Assembly: GCA_037576195.1 (NCBI GenBank) | Contig: CM075102.1 | Coordinates: 3,596,001 to 3,660,000, forward strand | Length of the DNA stretch: 64,000 nt | From: Phytoseiulus persimilis | Lineage: Eukaryota; Arthropoda; Arachnida; Mesostigmata; Phytoseiidae | Reading direction: 5' to 3' | Shown here: piece after piece, positions 25,943 to 36,060 of the stretch | Position numbering within the stretch: position 1 is the stretch's first letter | Layout: each line of letters begins with the position of its first letter | Made by a program: the position numbers and the translations under genes | The notes under the pieces: generated by a model | Seen by the model: the letters and a program-made list of their open reading frames with translations, nothing else | Told to the model about the DNA's origin: nothing | The model's database searches: none

Positions 25943-26835
25943 GGGCGCAAAGCTAGAGACAGACGAATCCGAAGTTCTGTCAATCTCCTCCACTGCAGCA
26001 GAAATTTAATTTTTGCCGGTTTGCCCCGGGCGCCGCTTGAGCTAGATGCGCCAGTGATGACAGGTCTCGAAACGAATGATTCGAGTTGCATTATACGGCC
26101 AGATCAGAATCAGCATCGACAATCTCGTACCCAACCATGCTAGTCTATGGTCGGCTGAATTCGAGTTTCCTTCCTATTTCTCAGCGTAATCCGTCCCTGA
26201 TCCGTGCTTTACATAGAGGCCTCATTGACTGGGAGGAGAAGAACATCGTGCTGCACGCTACTCGTGCAGCTCGATGTGTGCCCGGCTCAGATGGGCAGAT
26301 CCAGGCTGAACTCTGCGCGAAGGGATGACGACGTCGGATCAAACTATACCCCCAAGAGAATAGGAGCACCATTGTTCCGAGGAAGAGTGAAGTGAAAACT
26401 CCCTCAACGAAATCGAGGACGTTACCGAGTTGATTGAACCCGGACAAACTGGATGGAAGACTCCAGAGAGCTCATGGGATCGGAGAAGGCAACGTCATCA
26501 TCCGGGTTAACGAAAAGGGAGCAAGCGAGCAACTCACGAAAATCATCGCAGAGAAAAACAAAAACACTGGCGAAATCAGGAAGGAGGCAATAATAGTCAT
26601 CACCGTGCACGATCTCGACTGACCTAGACGAACGAGCAAGGAGAAATCACTATCTTCGAGAAGAACCGCAGCGAGAACGCTTGTTACACGGCTCGAGTAC
26701 TACTGCCTGAGTACTCAATCAGGATCCGTCAATATTGGATTTAACTCCTGTAGAATCACAGAGTAGATATCGAGTTCCATGCTTCAGCTGCTCAGAACAA
26801 GGTAATACAGGGCACACTGTAACCCACCAAGACCT

Positions 26836-27036
26836 GTGTCCTTCGCGATACGAGCGAAAGATACTCCGGAACACATCATCTTCAACTGCGGCAAGTTCGA
26901 TCTCTACGGAGCAACGGCAAACACAACACTGCTGCGCACACACTCGCCAGATGATCTCATACCAACTATGCTGAAGAACACTCAAAACTGGGAAACTATC
27001 TCTGACCGCATCTCAGATATCTTCAAAATCGGATAG
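26836..27036 (+). pseudogene. LINE ORF2 C-terminal fragment
   Basis: 66 codons ending at a TAG. The segment TPEHIIFNCGKFDLYG is the H...C part of the Cys/His motif found at the end of ORF2 in R1/jockey/I-type LINEs. It is followed by the usual helical tail with a Trp. Everything upstream in ORF2, including the reverse transcriptase, is missing. Confidence 0.55.
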
Positions 27037-27192
27037 GAGAATGAGAGAAGCCTCGGGATAGGGCCCCCTAAGATCAACTGGTGAAAAACAAGTGGGCCGA
27101 TGTCCCCGGATCCGACACCGACTTAAGTTTTCAGTATTGCTGGTGCTGGAGTTGTGGGCTGGAAAACAGGCGCGTAAGACCATGGGCGAGGA

Positions 27193-27200
27193 GCCTGGAG
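27193..27200. repeat. 8-bp target-site duplication of the hAT element (left)
   Basis: GCCTGGAG occurs here and again at 31302-31309, immediately outside the terminal inverted repeats. An 8-bp duplication is the hallmark of hAT transposition. Confidence 0.93.
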
Positions 27201-27300
27201 TAGGCTTTGCAAATAACCGCATTTTCAAATAACCGCGGTTACGGTTAACCGATAACCGCAACCTCATAACCGCGGTTATAACCGCAAATAACCGCAAGCC
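27201..27300 (+). repeat. hAT left TIR and subterminal AACCGC repeats
   Basis: The 11-bp TIR is followed by about six copies of an AATAACCGC-like motif, some forming ACCGCGGTTA palindromes. Confidence 0.85.
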
Positions 27301-27631
27301 ATCCAGAGAGTGATCTTGGGCATGGCTGGGATATTTTGCAATGAGTTTCATAGCGATAACGTCGGAAACCAGATGATTCCATAGACATAGAACCGACAAC
27401 TTGGTTTTTCGAAGCGCCACCCCATATCTTCGGCATGGATGAAGCGAAAATAGGCAGAAATACGACAGAACGAACAAATGAGTATGCTTCTTAGTGGAGC
27501 AACCCTGCCCAAGGGAAGTTTATGATTAACGTTAAGAAAGCATCAGCTTGTGAGAGATACTGGACAATATATGTACACAACGACTGCGGCACATGGTGGA
27601 GAGACTAGTTCTCTGTAACACAATTTTCGCG

Positions 27632-30027
27632 TCACAAGAGTTCGTTCTGGAATGCTCTTCGCAAGAAGAATATATCGTCGAGGGTGCTCGGTTTCATCCT
27701 CGCGCGGTTCTCCCCCAACAATAATCGAACCGAACTGAAGTCTCTTTTGGCCTGTACGGATGTCGGCGGGATTCCCGATAAAGCTTTCAGGCATCGGTCG
27801 AGAAGACGGCCATGACCGCCCCCGGCTTTATGAAGCCTGAATTCTCGTGCCAAGTTCAGTCTTCTGTCGATCGCGGCTCCCGCAGTCGCGAAAGATCCGG
27901 GAGGCTCGTAAATGGAATCCCATGAGATGTTTCTCTGGAAGTGGAACATTTTCAATGGCGGAAAAATTCTGCTTGACTGGACTTGCATCGGCTCATTCAA
28001 CTCACTGAAATTCGCGGAACGGGATCGGGCTCTGGCGGGGCGAAGGGTTCATGTGCATCTGTGATTTGTGCGAAAACATCGAGGAGCTCCTCATCCGAAG
28101 GTTCTTTCAGGCCACACATCCTTTCGAAGTTGAAGTCATACCTAGGCTCCTCTAGTACCGCCAGAGCCGTAGACAAGATTGTCCTCCTTTTAGAGATTTC
28201 TTTCATCAAATTCTCCCGCAGGAGGAGAGCTAACTCGGTTCTCGAATCCTGGAGATCATTAAGGAGGCATGTGAAGATCCTGTCGGCATTGCTGAGCGTG
28301 GTCTTGTTATCACAGAGGTTCAGAATGGCTCGTTTGACAGGGGAGAGCGACACTCCTCAAAGCACGAGAATCATCCGTGTTTATGGTATCCCCGTGGCGA
28401 CAAAGCACGAAGTTCATCGCTGGGAGAATTTCTAGGGCACGCTCGATCATCATCAGAGTCAAATTCCATCGAGTTTTACAGTCGATTTTGACGAGCAGTT
28501 GCCGTCCATTGTAGTCTTCGCTGGCGGTCAATCGGCGGATCTCGTCCATGAGATTGATTTTTTTCGGAAATCGCGTGCTTTCTTTCGGAGACGCTCGAGA
28601 GCTTCACCGAGGTGCACTGTTGCCGTGAGTTGCTCGCTTCTATCATCCAGCGTAAATTCGTCGCCGTCTGTTGTCGTCTCGGGTGCGTTTACCCCTTCTG
28701 ATTCGATTGATTCGCTCGTCGCGAGCTCGTCCAGTTCCTCGTCCAGCTCGTCATCCGATTGGGAACTCGAGGATCCGAGAATCGATAAATCGAATGCCGT
28801 AGCCGTCCGACCGTAGATGGTTTTCTTCACCACAAGATCTAGCCCGTGGGCGTAGCATTTCTGTCTTTCAAGGCCCATCAAGTCGACTGCCCTTAGGACA
28901 TTAGAGGCTCCATCAGTCGCGGCCGCCATCACATGTTCCGTCGAGAAACCAAAACGACGTAATCGCTGGTTGATGATGTCTCCCAAATATTCTCCCGTGG
29001 CTCGATTTTCGACTCTAACAAGGCCGAGAGGAGCGACTTTGGAAGCCCCGAAGATTTGTTCAGAATGATGTACGTTAACGGTGAGGTATCGGTCTGTCCC
29101 GCGAACGGTAGTCTCATCGAACGAAAGAGAGACTTTGTGACCTATGGATATTATATAATAACGTTATATATGATGACGACGGTTGCTACAAACATAGGGC
29201 ATCGGAATGAGCGTGATAGATGAAGACATTCCCGTGAAAATAGTCGAACCTTTCTGGCGAACAACCGTGAGCGACATCCGTAGATCATTCCGAACTTTCG
29301 CTGCGTCCTCCTGTATAATCTTCCTTACCGTGGCGATTGACTCGGGAGGCGGTGGATCAGCGGGCTATGCGAGACTCAACACTCTCCTCAAAGGATCTGA
29401 AATAATTTGATTCAAGCTTATATTCGATTCGGAAACCAGACGAAGGATTCCGCTCCGGAGACTGTGCTTCCTGGTGAGGAAACTATCGATTGGCGCTTGC
29501 TTTGTTTTCTTCAACGGCCTGCATGTGTTTTAAGCTCCCGTGTTATCCCAAAGTTCCTCCCCTTCTGGAATTTCATGCGGATTTCCTAGGACAGATGTAT
29601 CGGCGACAAATCGATGGAGCGTGGCCTGTCCTCTAGATTCGGGAACCGGACTGAACTTATTGATCTCGTGTTGTTTCTCCAAGTGTACTATGAGCGTGCT
29701 CGCGCTTCTGGCACTTTTCAGAATCTGGAAATCGTAACTGCTGCATGTTTCGTTCTCGCAAGTCATCGGTGAGATTATTGGGATCTATGAGGTGAATAAT
29801 ACGCGATAGCGAATCCGTGATCGAACGAATTCCTAGTATGTAGCAGTGGATATGAGCCTCGCTGTTCGATCACTCATCATTGCTCGCTGGAAGAAGCCTC
29901 GAGAACTCACTTTGAGACAAATGATGCATCGAGCCTTATCTGAGCCCTTTTGATACCAATACCATACCCAACTCTTTGGGTTACGAAGGGTGCGGAACTC
30001 CTCATGCTCGTCTCTGCGCGAACACAT
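27632..30027 (-). pseudogene. Decayed hAT transposase with BED finger
   Basis: The first exon from the ATG at 30027 encodes the start of a BED zinc finger (SWVWYWYQKGSDKARCIICLK). A consensus donor GTGAGT and an acceptor TTTCCAG bound an intron at 29725-29910. The next exon supplies the finger's second half (STLIVHLEKQH). Further short introns probably lie between 29530 and 29140. The RNase H-like core has the first catalytic Asp in SFDETT (29116-29118) and the second in ATDGASN (28912-28914), then the hAT CxxH block CYAHGLDLVV and KTRWN. The C-terminal dimerisation region has IPPTSVQAKRDFSS near 27720-27770. There the usual ER of the SxxxERxFS motif reads KR, so a probable third catalytic acid is lost. 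Frames shift at a run of seven T (28558-28564) and again near 28345. It is inactive. Confidence 0.92.
29725..29910 (-). other. Intron within hAT transposase BED finger
   Basis: On the minus strand the 5' end is a consensus GTGAGT directly after the codon for Lys in CIICLK. The 3' end is TTTCCAG before ILKSARSAS. Removing it would place the two Cys and two His of the BED finger in one frame. Confidence 0.7.
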
Positions 30028-31197
30028 TTTCAAAGCGCTCACAGTCACAGATTGGTTTCAGGCAAGAATCATTCCTCACGACAGCTCCGAGGCGAAACGA
30101 GTAGACCACGTGCGGGAGCTTCCGATGGGGAACGACAATGTTTACACCGTGTAGAGAATGGCACGGAGGAGTGGCGCCCACTCTCTCCGAAGTCGCGATC
30201 TCGGGAGGAGCAGCTGATTTGGAAAACCTGCTCCTATGAGTCGCCGAGATACGCTCTCGATAGCTCGCGGTGGAATAACCCCTGCGAAGCCTGATCGCAA
30301 GTCACAAAATTTTCGACACAATTGCATAATCTAGAACAACCTAGATCACTTGTATTGAAGAGCCTCCCATCCGATGAATATTGTCAGAAACTTCGGGTCC
30401 ATCCTCCCGCGATGCTCTCAGATTTCTCGATGTCCTGATTCCCTTGTACTTCTTTGGGAACCAGTCTCAAACTGTCAATGCCCTCATGAATGTCCTCCCT
30501 CGAGCAGCTCGCAGCTTTCTCGGACTCCAAGTCGCTGCTTTCGGCTCTGAGATCATCGTTGCTGTGCCCGAGTGTTAGAGATCCCCGTTATCTCGGAGGA
30601 CTCCATCACGATTCTTCAATGGATGCCTTAACATGCGGGTGCGACGCACATGATAGCTACTTTCACTCTGCTTGGTTTCTTGATCTCACCGGATGCGTAG
30701 ACCTTCTGTCTGGAAGATTGCGTCCACCGCGTACAGTGCTCTCTCATGGAGTCATTGGGCGGCCTGTTAATGGAAACATCAAGAGGCCGTAGGTGATGTG
30801 TGAGATCTCTAGGTATGATTGCTGGTCGAGTCTTCATTTCGGAACCACATTAGAACTTCGTTCAACGGGAGCCATCACACAACATGTCACTAGCTCGGCG
30901 AGCGAACTAAATATGCCAAGCAGAGTCGATCGTCTCATGAATCCTGGAAGTTCTGCTCAAATATCATTAGATCACATTTCCGCGGAGCATTGTCTCTGCA
31001 CATCCGCTGAGCCGAGCTGAATGCTGAGAGCATATTTCACGTCTGTCAGTTCATCTCTGTTCAATTATCAGCGCCTAATTTCAGATCTCAGTCCTCCTGA
31101 GTATGCTCATCAGATGATACGCTTTCCCGAACAATCATGTGCTTGTCAGATGAGATAAACCCTCGATTTTGAGTTTGGTTGAAAATTGCGCTTGAAT

Positions 31198-31301
31198 GCG
31201 GTTTTAACCGCCATTCGCTCGCGATTATTGCGGCTAATAACCGCAAATTATTCGCGGTTATTGCGGTTATTACCGCGGTTAAATAACCGCTGCAGAGCCT
31301 A
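31198..31301 (-). repeat. hAT right TIR and subterminal repeats
   Basis: The TIR (TGCAGAGCCTA on plus) is preceded by GCGGTTATT-type motifs mirroring the left end. TSD copy GCCTGGAG follows at 31302-31309. Confidence 0.85.
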
Positions 31302-31309
31302 GCCTGGAG

Positions 31310-32574
31310 GCAAGAGTGCTCAGCCTGTGCGAGTGTTCGTTCCGACACATGGCGCCCTACACACGAGGCGGAGTCCTACCCCCAAGGTCATTGAGTATTG
31401 AGGTCCTGCACTAAACCACCGTAATGTCACAACTGTCTCCGCTCGTCCGGGGGTGAATCCCTCTGCACCTTGAGGATCGCCGAATAGGAACCTTGAGAAA
31501 TGATGAGATCCCCGAAAGTATGGACAGATTGAGCCAAGATTCGCCTACCCAGACCCCGAAGAGTACGGTCAGATCGACTCCGGGATCACCGACCCAGATC
31601 CTCTGACCGCGCTCTCTCAGAGACTTCAGAAACGTGAGTCTTCGGTCTGAGCTCGGACTCAGCGCAGAGGACGCCCCAGAAGCGACAGCGGATTGTCGCT
31701 GCGAGCGAATTGGCCGCTCTGGGCCACGCGGTGACCGTACTTTGGAGTTTTATCTTCGAAGAAGCTCAGCTAGTGTGTGCCACACAGTAGAAGCTCACGA
31801 CGCGTTGTTCTGCCTGGGTCGAGACCGCCACTGGAACTTCGATACGAGAACACGCCCTCTTCCATGATGTTTCACTATGTGAGCAAGGGCCCATTTGGAA
31901 AAGCGGATCGGCAAGGGAGAGGATCCGGCTTGAGGACTAGTGAACTAGCGGTACTAACCACCTTCACAGCCTGAGACGAGAAAGTCCTCTCCTAAACTTC
32001 ACCAAGTGGCATCTCGGCTCCAACATGAAGTTCTGCGAAAGACGAAGGTGACCCTAACTAACTGGGAGCGACAAGATCTGTGAACGCAATACGACTCAAC
32101 CCTAGGGGACCACATGTGCATATGGAAGATCAAAATAAATCCAATCCAGTCCAATCCAATTGGTTATTTGAGCACATGCCGGTTCCCTCTAGCACAGCAA
32201 TGCATTTCCGAGCGTCGGCCTAGCGGGTAGACGACAACGCAGATAAATGCAGCCCTACGGCAGAGTCTCTTCCCTCGGGGTTGCAACCCTGAAGAGGGGC
32301 TTCCACGAGTCGACGAAACTCGAGTGAATTATTGACATTCCTCCAAGCTGCCCGATCACGAAAACCTGAATGCCAAGCTGGAGCCCACCGTCGTACTGCC
32401 AAGACGATGCTAGATAATGAAACACGGAGCAGAATGGACGCAGGCTGTGCCTTATGGATCTGAAAGCTGAATGAGCCGCGGCAGGTAAGATGAGGGATCG
32501 TCCTAGATGATCTCCTGCAATTGGGTCTTGAAAAACAAGAACTCCTGAATTTAGAGCTATTTCGATCTTCTCCC
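31310..32574. other. Flank of hAT/LINE; no gene recognised
   Basis: The first 190 bp may be the remainder of the LINE 3' UTR displaced by the hAT insertion. After the two relic 45-bp units (31511-31603) there is no recognisable gene. A short TCCAA-type repeat lies at 32139-32162. The right end is upstream sequence of the ionotropic receptor. Confidence 0.4.
31511..31603 (+). repeat. Two diverged units of the 45-bp repeat
   Basis: Two units (44 and 45 bp) read YGQIEPRFAYPDPEE and YGQIDSGITDPDP in one plus-strand frame. The differences at TAT/TAC, GGA/GGT, ATT/ATC and GAC/GAT are synonymous. They have the same orientation as the 19-kb copy and are the most diverged units in the window. Confidence 0.7.
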
Positions 32575-34800
32575 ATGATCCGTATCACTGGAGCACAGTC
32601 CTATGGATCAACATCTCTTCTATCCCATCGTACCAAGGTTGAGCGAGATGAGCAGACTCGATGTCCACAACGTTCCAGCGAACCTGCTGTCAGCGACAAC
32701 AAATCGACTCCGGACCACAGACTCCGTCCGCTCGAGCCGCAAGCGGGAACCCACGAGTCACAAAGGTCGAAACTTCAGCAACCGAGTCTTCTCGCGACTT
32801 CAGAAATCACGACTCGAGTCCAGGAACGGTTTCAGCCCGGGAGCAACGTATTTTTGTGGTTTTCCGTGGACAGAGCATCTGAGTACCTGAAAAACCGCGC
32901 CAGCGAAGGGAAGTCCGACGGAACGAATCTGCTACCTCCTGATCATCCCACTCCTGAGAAGCTCCGCAGCATGATTCGGGCACAGATTATCGAACTTTTC
33001 GTCTTCTTTTCGGCTTCCATCAAATGCGGAGCTTTCGAACCGGTCACCGCGATGGATGTTGCACACGAGGCTGAGACTTTCGCTCTTCGACGTAACGTTC
33101 CGTCGGCACGACTACTAATTCTAGATACGGGAACCTTTCTCCGCCGTGAAAGTTTCAGAACCAACTCGAGCTTACTTGCGCTGTCGATACGGCCGGGTCT
33201 CGTCAGAGCTTCGGGCTTCAGGGAATCGGCTCTGTATCTCGATGTATTTAAGACCTCCATGCGAGTCATTGTCATCTCCGAAACGCCCTGGTACTCGGAA
33301 CGTCATCGTCCTACCCCGGATCCATTCCAAAATTTCCGTCACAACTGTCTCTTGCATATCTCTATTGGCGAGTCTGTGAGAGCGAGGAACACCTTCTATG
33401 TCAACACCATCCTCTTGGGGAGGGATGGAACTCGAAATTTCAAGTGTGTTCGACACTTCGATCATCTCGCTTCTTGGATCGTCAATGCGACCATCGAAAC
33501 CTGTTTGCCTACGGAAGAAGTTTGTGCTGTGGGCGCCATCCACACCGAGAGGAAAACTCTCGCAGGTTTCGTACATTCATTCATGTGGACCTCGATATCA
33601 TGCCAGGCCGCCATTATCAAAACCAGCTTCCGTTTATCAACCCCAGCTCGTTCTCTCTACGAAGGTCAGATGGTGAAGCAATATTCGACGTATCGGAATA
33701 CAGCATTAGACTGTTTCTTCCACATTCGTCGGCGGGAAGTCGACATCTCAGCGCTGTTTGAGCCATTCAAGGCTGATGTTTGGATCTGTACTCTGCTCGC
33801 TGTGTTCGTTATCGTGGGAATAAGTTCGTGGCTGGAGCTGAACACATTCCACAGTCTTTTCATCAATACATTGCTGAGTTTCATATCGTGCGTAGAGATA
33901 AGGGCGAACATTTGGAAATATTTCCACTTGGTTCTGATGGGCAGTCTTCTCGCCTTGTGCTTCTTCATCGGGAAAATTTACACTAATCTCTTCATGTCCT
34001 TCTTCCTCAATCCCAGACTTGATACAGTTTGTGTGAAAGTAATAGATTTCCGATTGGCACTGGCTGGTTTCTCTCCAACCGCCTTGCGCTTGGGACTTGT
34101 GCGTGGCAGATGCCTTTGCAACATCAACAAGCAACAGCGAGGACTCGCAGGAAGGCCTCTGGAGAGGAATCATTTCAAATTCTCCAGTTCGGAAGAGAAA
34201 TCGTCGAGGACTTTCGGCTACTATGATTTTTTCCTTCAAAAAGACCCGGGGCTGCGCATGATTCAACGCTCTGCTGCCGCGGGCCAGCTGCTCCTGATCC
34301 CAGTTCGAGTGAGCAAAACAATCGATCGATGGTTTCAGACTGGGAATGTTCCGTCGACATATTCGAGTTACTCGCGCGCAGATAAAGAACGATACTTCAG
34401 GGACCCAGCTCTGAGAGCGATTGACACCACTTTGTCTGAGTCTGTGGAACGGGGAGAGCTGCTGGCTGACGCGAAATACATGGAGTTTGACACCCCCAGC
34501 GATTGGTTCGACATGGAAGCATTCTCCAGAATTTATCCGCTTTTCGAAGCCTGTTTAATCATCATCTGTTCCGTCGTGTGCTTGGAGCACCTCGCTGCAG
34601 TCACGGGTCACACTCCAAGAGTACCATCGTTCCTCGTGAGGATCCGAAACGGATACAGGAACCTCACTCTCGCGTCTTTCGACAGATTCCATGGGACCGT
34701 CGGATCGCATAACCCCCATAGGAAGCCGCTTTCCGAGAAATCGCGCTGTTGTCGAGGGAACACGGTCAATATTCTCTACCTTCGCTCCGATGTTGAGTGA
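32575..34800 (+). CDS. Divergent ionotropic receptor (IR) of the iGluR superfamily
   Basis: Chemosensory ligand-gated cation channel type, single exon. It is 741 aa from the ATG at 32575; a later ATG at 32971 is also possible. The first 130 or so residues are Arg/Ser/Pro-rich and may not be coding. Counting from the first open codon at 32521, the layout is that of an IR. The S1 lobe of the ligand-binding domain is at about 240-410. M1 is at 419-440 (VWICTLLAVFVIVGISSW), followed by a pore segment. The third iGluR helix is at 468-495, ending IYTNLFMSFFLNP (the YTA-L-S-LT-P signature in diverged form). S2 is at about 500-665, the last transmembrane helix at 672-693, and the tail is short and basic. 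No large amino-terminal domain is visible, as in many divergent IRs. A broken gustatory-receptor-like fragment follows on the same strand. The exact ligand cannot be inferred. Confidence 0.8.
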   Translation: MIRITGAQSYGSTSLLSHRTKVERDEQTRCPQRSSEPAVSDNKSTPDHRLRPLEPQAGTHESQRSKLQQPSLLATSEITTRVQERFQPGSNVFLWFSVDRASEYLKNRASEGKSDGTNLLPPDHPTPEKLRSMIRAQIIELFVFFSASIKCGAFEPVTAMDVAHEAETFALRRNVPSARLLILDTGTFLRRESFRTNSSLLALSIRPGLVRASGFRESALYLDVFKTSMRVIVISETPWYSERHRPTPDPFQNFRHNCLLHISIGESVRARNTFYVNTILLGRDGTRNFKCVRHFDHLASWIVNATIETCLPTEEVCAVGAIHTERKTLAGFVHSFMWTSISCQAAIIKTSFRLSTPARSLYEGQMVKQYSTYRNTALDCFFHIRRREVDISALFEPFKADVWICTLLAVFVIVGISSWLELNTFHSLFINTLLSFISCVEIRANIWKYFHLVLMGSLLALCFFIGKIYTNLFMSFFLNPRLDTVCVKVIDFRLALAGFSPTALRLGLVRGRCLCNINKQQRGLAGRPLERNHFKFSSSEEKSSRTFGYYDFFLQKDPGLRMIQRSAAAGQLLLIPVRVSKTIDRWFQTGNVPSTYSSYSRADKERYFRDPALRAIDTTLSESVERGELLADAKYMEFDTPSDWFDMEAFSRIYPLFEACLIIICSVVCLEHLAAVTGHTPRVPSFLVRIRNGYRNLTLASFDRFHGTVGSHNPHRKPLSEKSRCCRGNTVNILYLRSDVE

Positions 34801-34929
34801 TTGTTCCGAAGAACTAGAGCGGAACATTCATGTTCGGTAAATATAACTGATAGGATAGAAACAGATTGATTTTCCGTAATAACGGAAATTGATAAACATT
34901 CCTTCAACATTCTCCTCAGTCGTCGATTC

Positions 34930-35694
34930 ATGTGTTCTCGGAAATTGCCTCGAAAGTGGTCTATCTGTGAGCACGGAACTTTCGCATTTACAACCCTCAG
35001 TGCCACCTATGATGACTGGAGCGAATACAATGTGAGCTCGACGTTGGTTGGTTACTTCGGCAGCATCGGAGCACAATGTTTGCAGTTCTGTCATTACTAC
35101 TTTATTCTTAAAGCCACGTTGGTTATTGATGCTCTCGCTGCGAAGCATATTTCAGACCTAGAAAAAAAAGTTGGAAAGGTTCTCGATCGGTGCAACTCCG
35201 AGCAAGTGGCGTCAGTTGTTCTCTCAAAACTCGAGGATGCCAACGGATTCTTCCCTCACATTTTGGCTCTGGCGTTCTTCAGAATGTACACCCAGCTCTT
35301 GAAACACGCGGCAATCTTCCTCCTGCCGCAAGGTGCGGATATATCTTCCGCCCTTCTCATATGATTTTGCTTGTCTTGTATTACATCTTTTTCGATGATC
35401 GCGGCTGCCCTATCGCTAGAGAGAGTGTTAAAGCGCGCTCGGCGACAGCTTGTTGTTGCAGGAATATGTCTGGAGAACCCGCGAGCAGAATTGCAAAAAC
35501 TGAATCGCCGTCAATACTTGACAACCGTCGGACTCAACATGTATCCAACGAACCGTCAAACCCGTGATGCGGTTTTCAGTTTCCATAACATCCTGCGCTT
35601 GTTGCTGTTCGGTGATCTTCTGATTGTCTGCATTCTCGCAATGATCAAACTTCACTCGAGCCGAGGCTCTCCGGCTTACGATTCTGACGACTGA
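34930..35694 (+). pseudogene. Gustatory-receptor-like 7TM chemoreceptor fragment
   Basis: The open frame 34930-35361 is followed by an in-frame TGA (35362-35364). The same frame then stays open to the TGA ending at 35694. Hydrophobic segments lie at LVGYFGSIGAQCLQFCHYYF, at FFPHILALAFFRMYTQLL, across the TGA (ISSALLI then FCLSCITSFSMIAAALS) and near the end (ILRLLLFGDLLIVCILAMI). The pattern matches TM4-TM7 and the inner loops of arthropod Gr proteins, but the C-terminal TYxxxxxQF motif is not present. TM1-TM3 are missing; only 129 bp separate it from the preceding receptor. Because hydrophobicity runs straight through the TGA, a premature stop in TM6 is more likely than an intron. A GT (35333) to AG (35461) intron is the alternative. 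Confidence 0.5.
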
Positions 35695-36060
35695 ACATTT
35701 ACGGCGCTGTGAGGAGGAATCGTACTCATAAATTGCTTCGTGCCGGCAGCACATATCAGGCTCTTCTCCAGCGGAGAAGCTTTGCACCCGAGCTCGGAAC
35801 CGATGTCAGGGTATCCTCACTATAAATGATCCGCTTCCCCCGCCGGTTTGCTTGTCAGTTCATCAGTTTGTCCGCACTCCTGCTGGAATATATGGGGGTG
35901 ATTCCGAGACTAGTTCTGACTAGGGGTCACAAAAATACACGAGTCCGAGTTCGAGTCCACGAGTCCAGGAAAGGGCACAGAATCTCGGTAACGGGTTCGA
36001 ATCCCAAAGTCTCTGATTCTGGGCTAGTACCATGGGAGCCGGAGGCTGACTTTAGTTACC
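35695..36060. other. Spacer before the minisatellite; nothing recognised
   Basis: Contains short GAGTCC-rich sequence near 35940-35970 and a GGGTTCGAATCCC motif at about 35994. The latter resembles a tRNA T-arm, but no cloverleaf could be built around it. Confidence 0.4.

Larger units (their letters stand above)
25300..27200 (+). mobile_element. LINE (non-LTR retrotransposon) relic, internally deleted
   Basis: The order of remnants fits a jockey/R1-type LINE. First comes a lysine- and glutamine-rich ORF1 start (about 25316-25594), then a helical ORF1 segment (25643-25942). A stretch with ITVHDLD (near 26434-26622) and Cys/His-rich knuckle sequence (CFSCSEQGNTGH, near 26780-26820) follow. Last is the ORF2 tail DTPEHIIFNCGKFDLYG (26836-27036). 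Endonuclease and reverse transcriptase are absent, so there is a large internal deletion, with several stops and frame changes elsewhere. The hAT element starting at 27201 is inserted beyond the ORF2 tail, probably in the LINE 3' UTR, which would resume at 31310. Confidence 0.55.
27201..31301 (-). mobile_element. hAT-superfamily DNA transposon, 4.1 kb, inactive
   Basis: Full-length by its ends. The terminal inverted repeats TAGGCTTTGCA and TAGGCTCTGCA (one mismatch) are flanked by an exact 8-bp duplication, GCCTGGAG. Both ends carry about 100 bp packed with AATAACCGC/GCGGTTATT motifs (27211-27300 and 31198-31290), which resemble transposase-binding subterminal repeats. It carries one transposase gene on the minus strand, broken by at least two frameshifts. 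About 1.2 kb on the transposase 5' side (30050-31200) holds no recognised coding sequence. The element is nested in a LINE relic and is therefore younger than it. Confidence 0.95.

Noticed and set aside
32220-32588. 122-codon minus-strand frame upstream of the ionotropic receptor
   Set aside because: Arg/Ser-rich with no motif. It overlaps the receptor's upstream sequence and is likely a shadow frame.
35994-36012. GGGTTCGAATCCC resembling a tRNA T-arm
   Set aside because: No matching acceptor stem, D-arm or anticodon arm could be built upstream.
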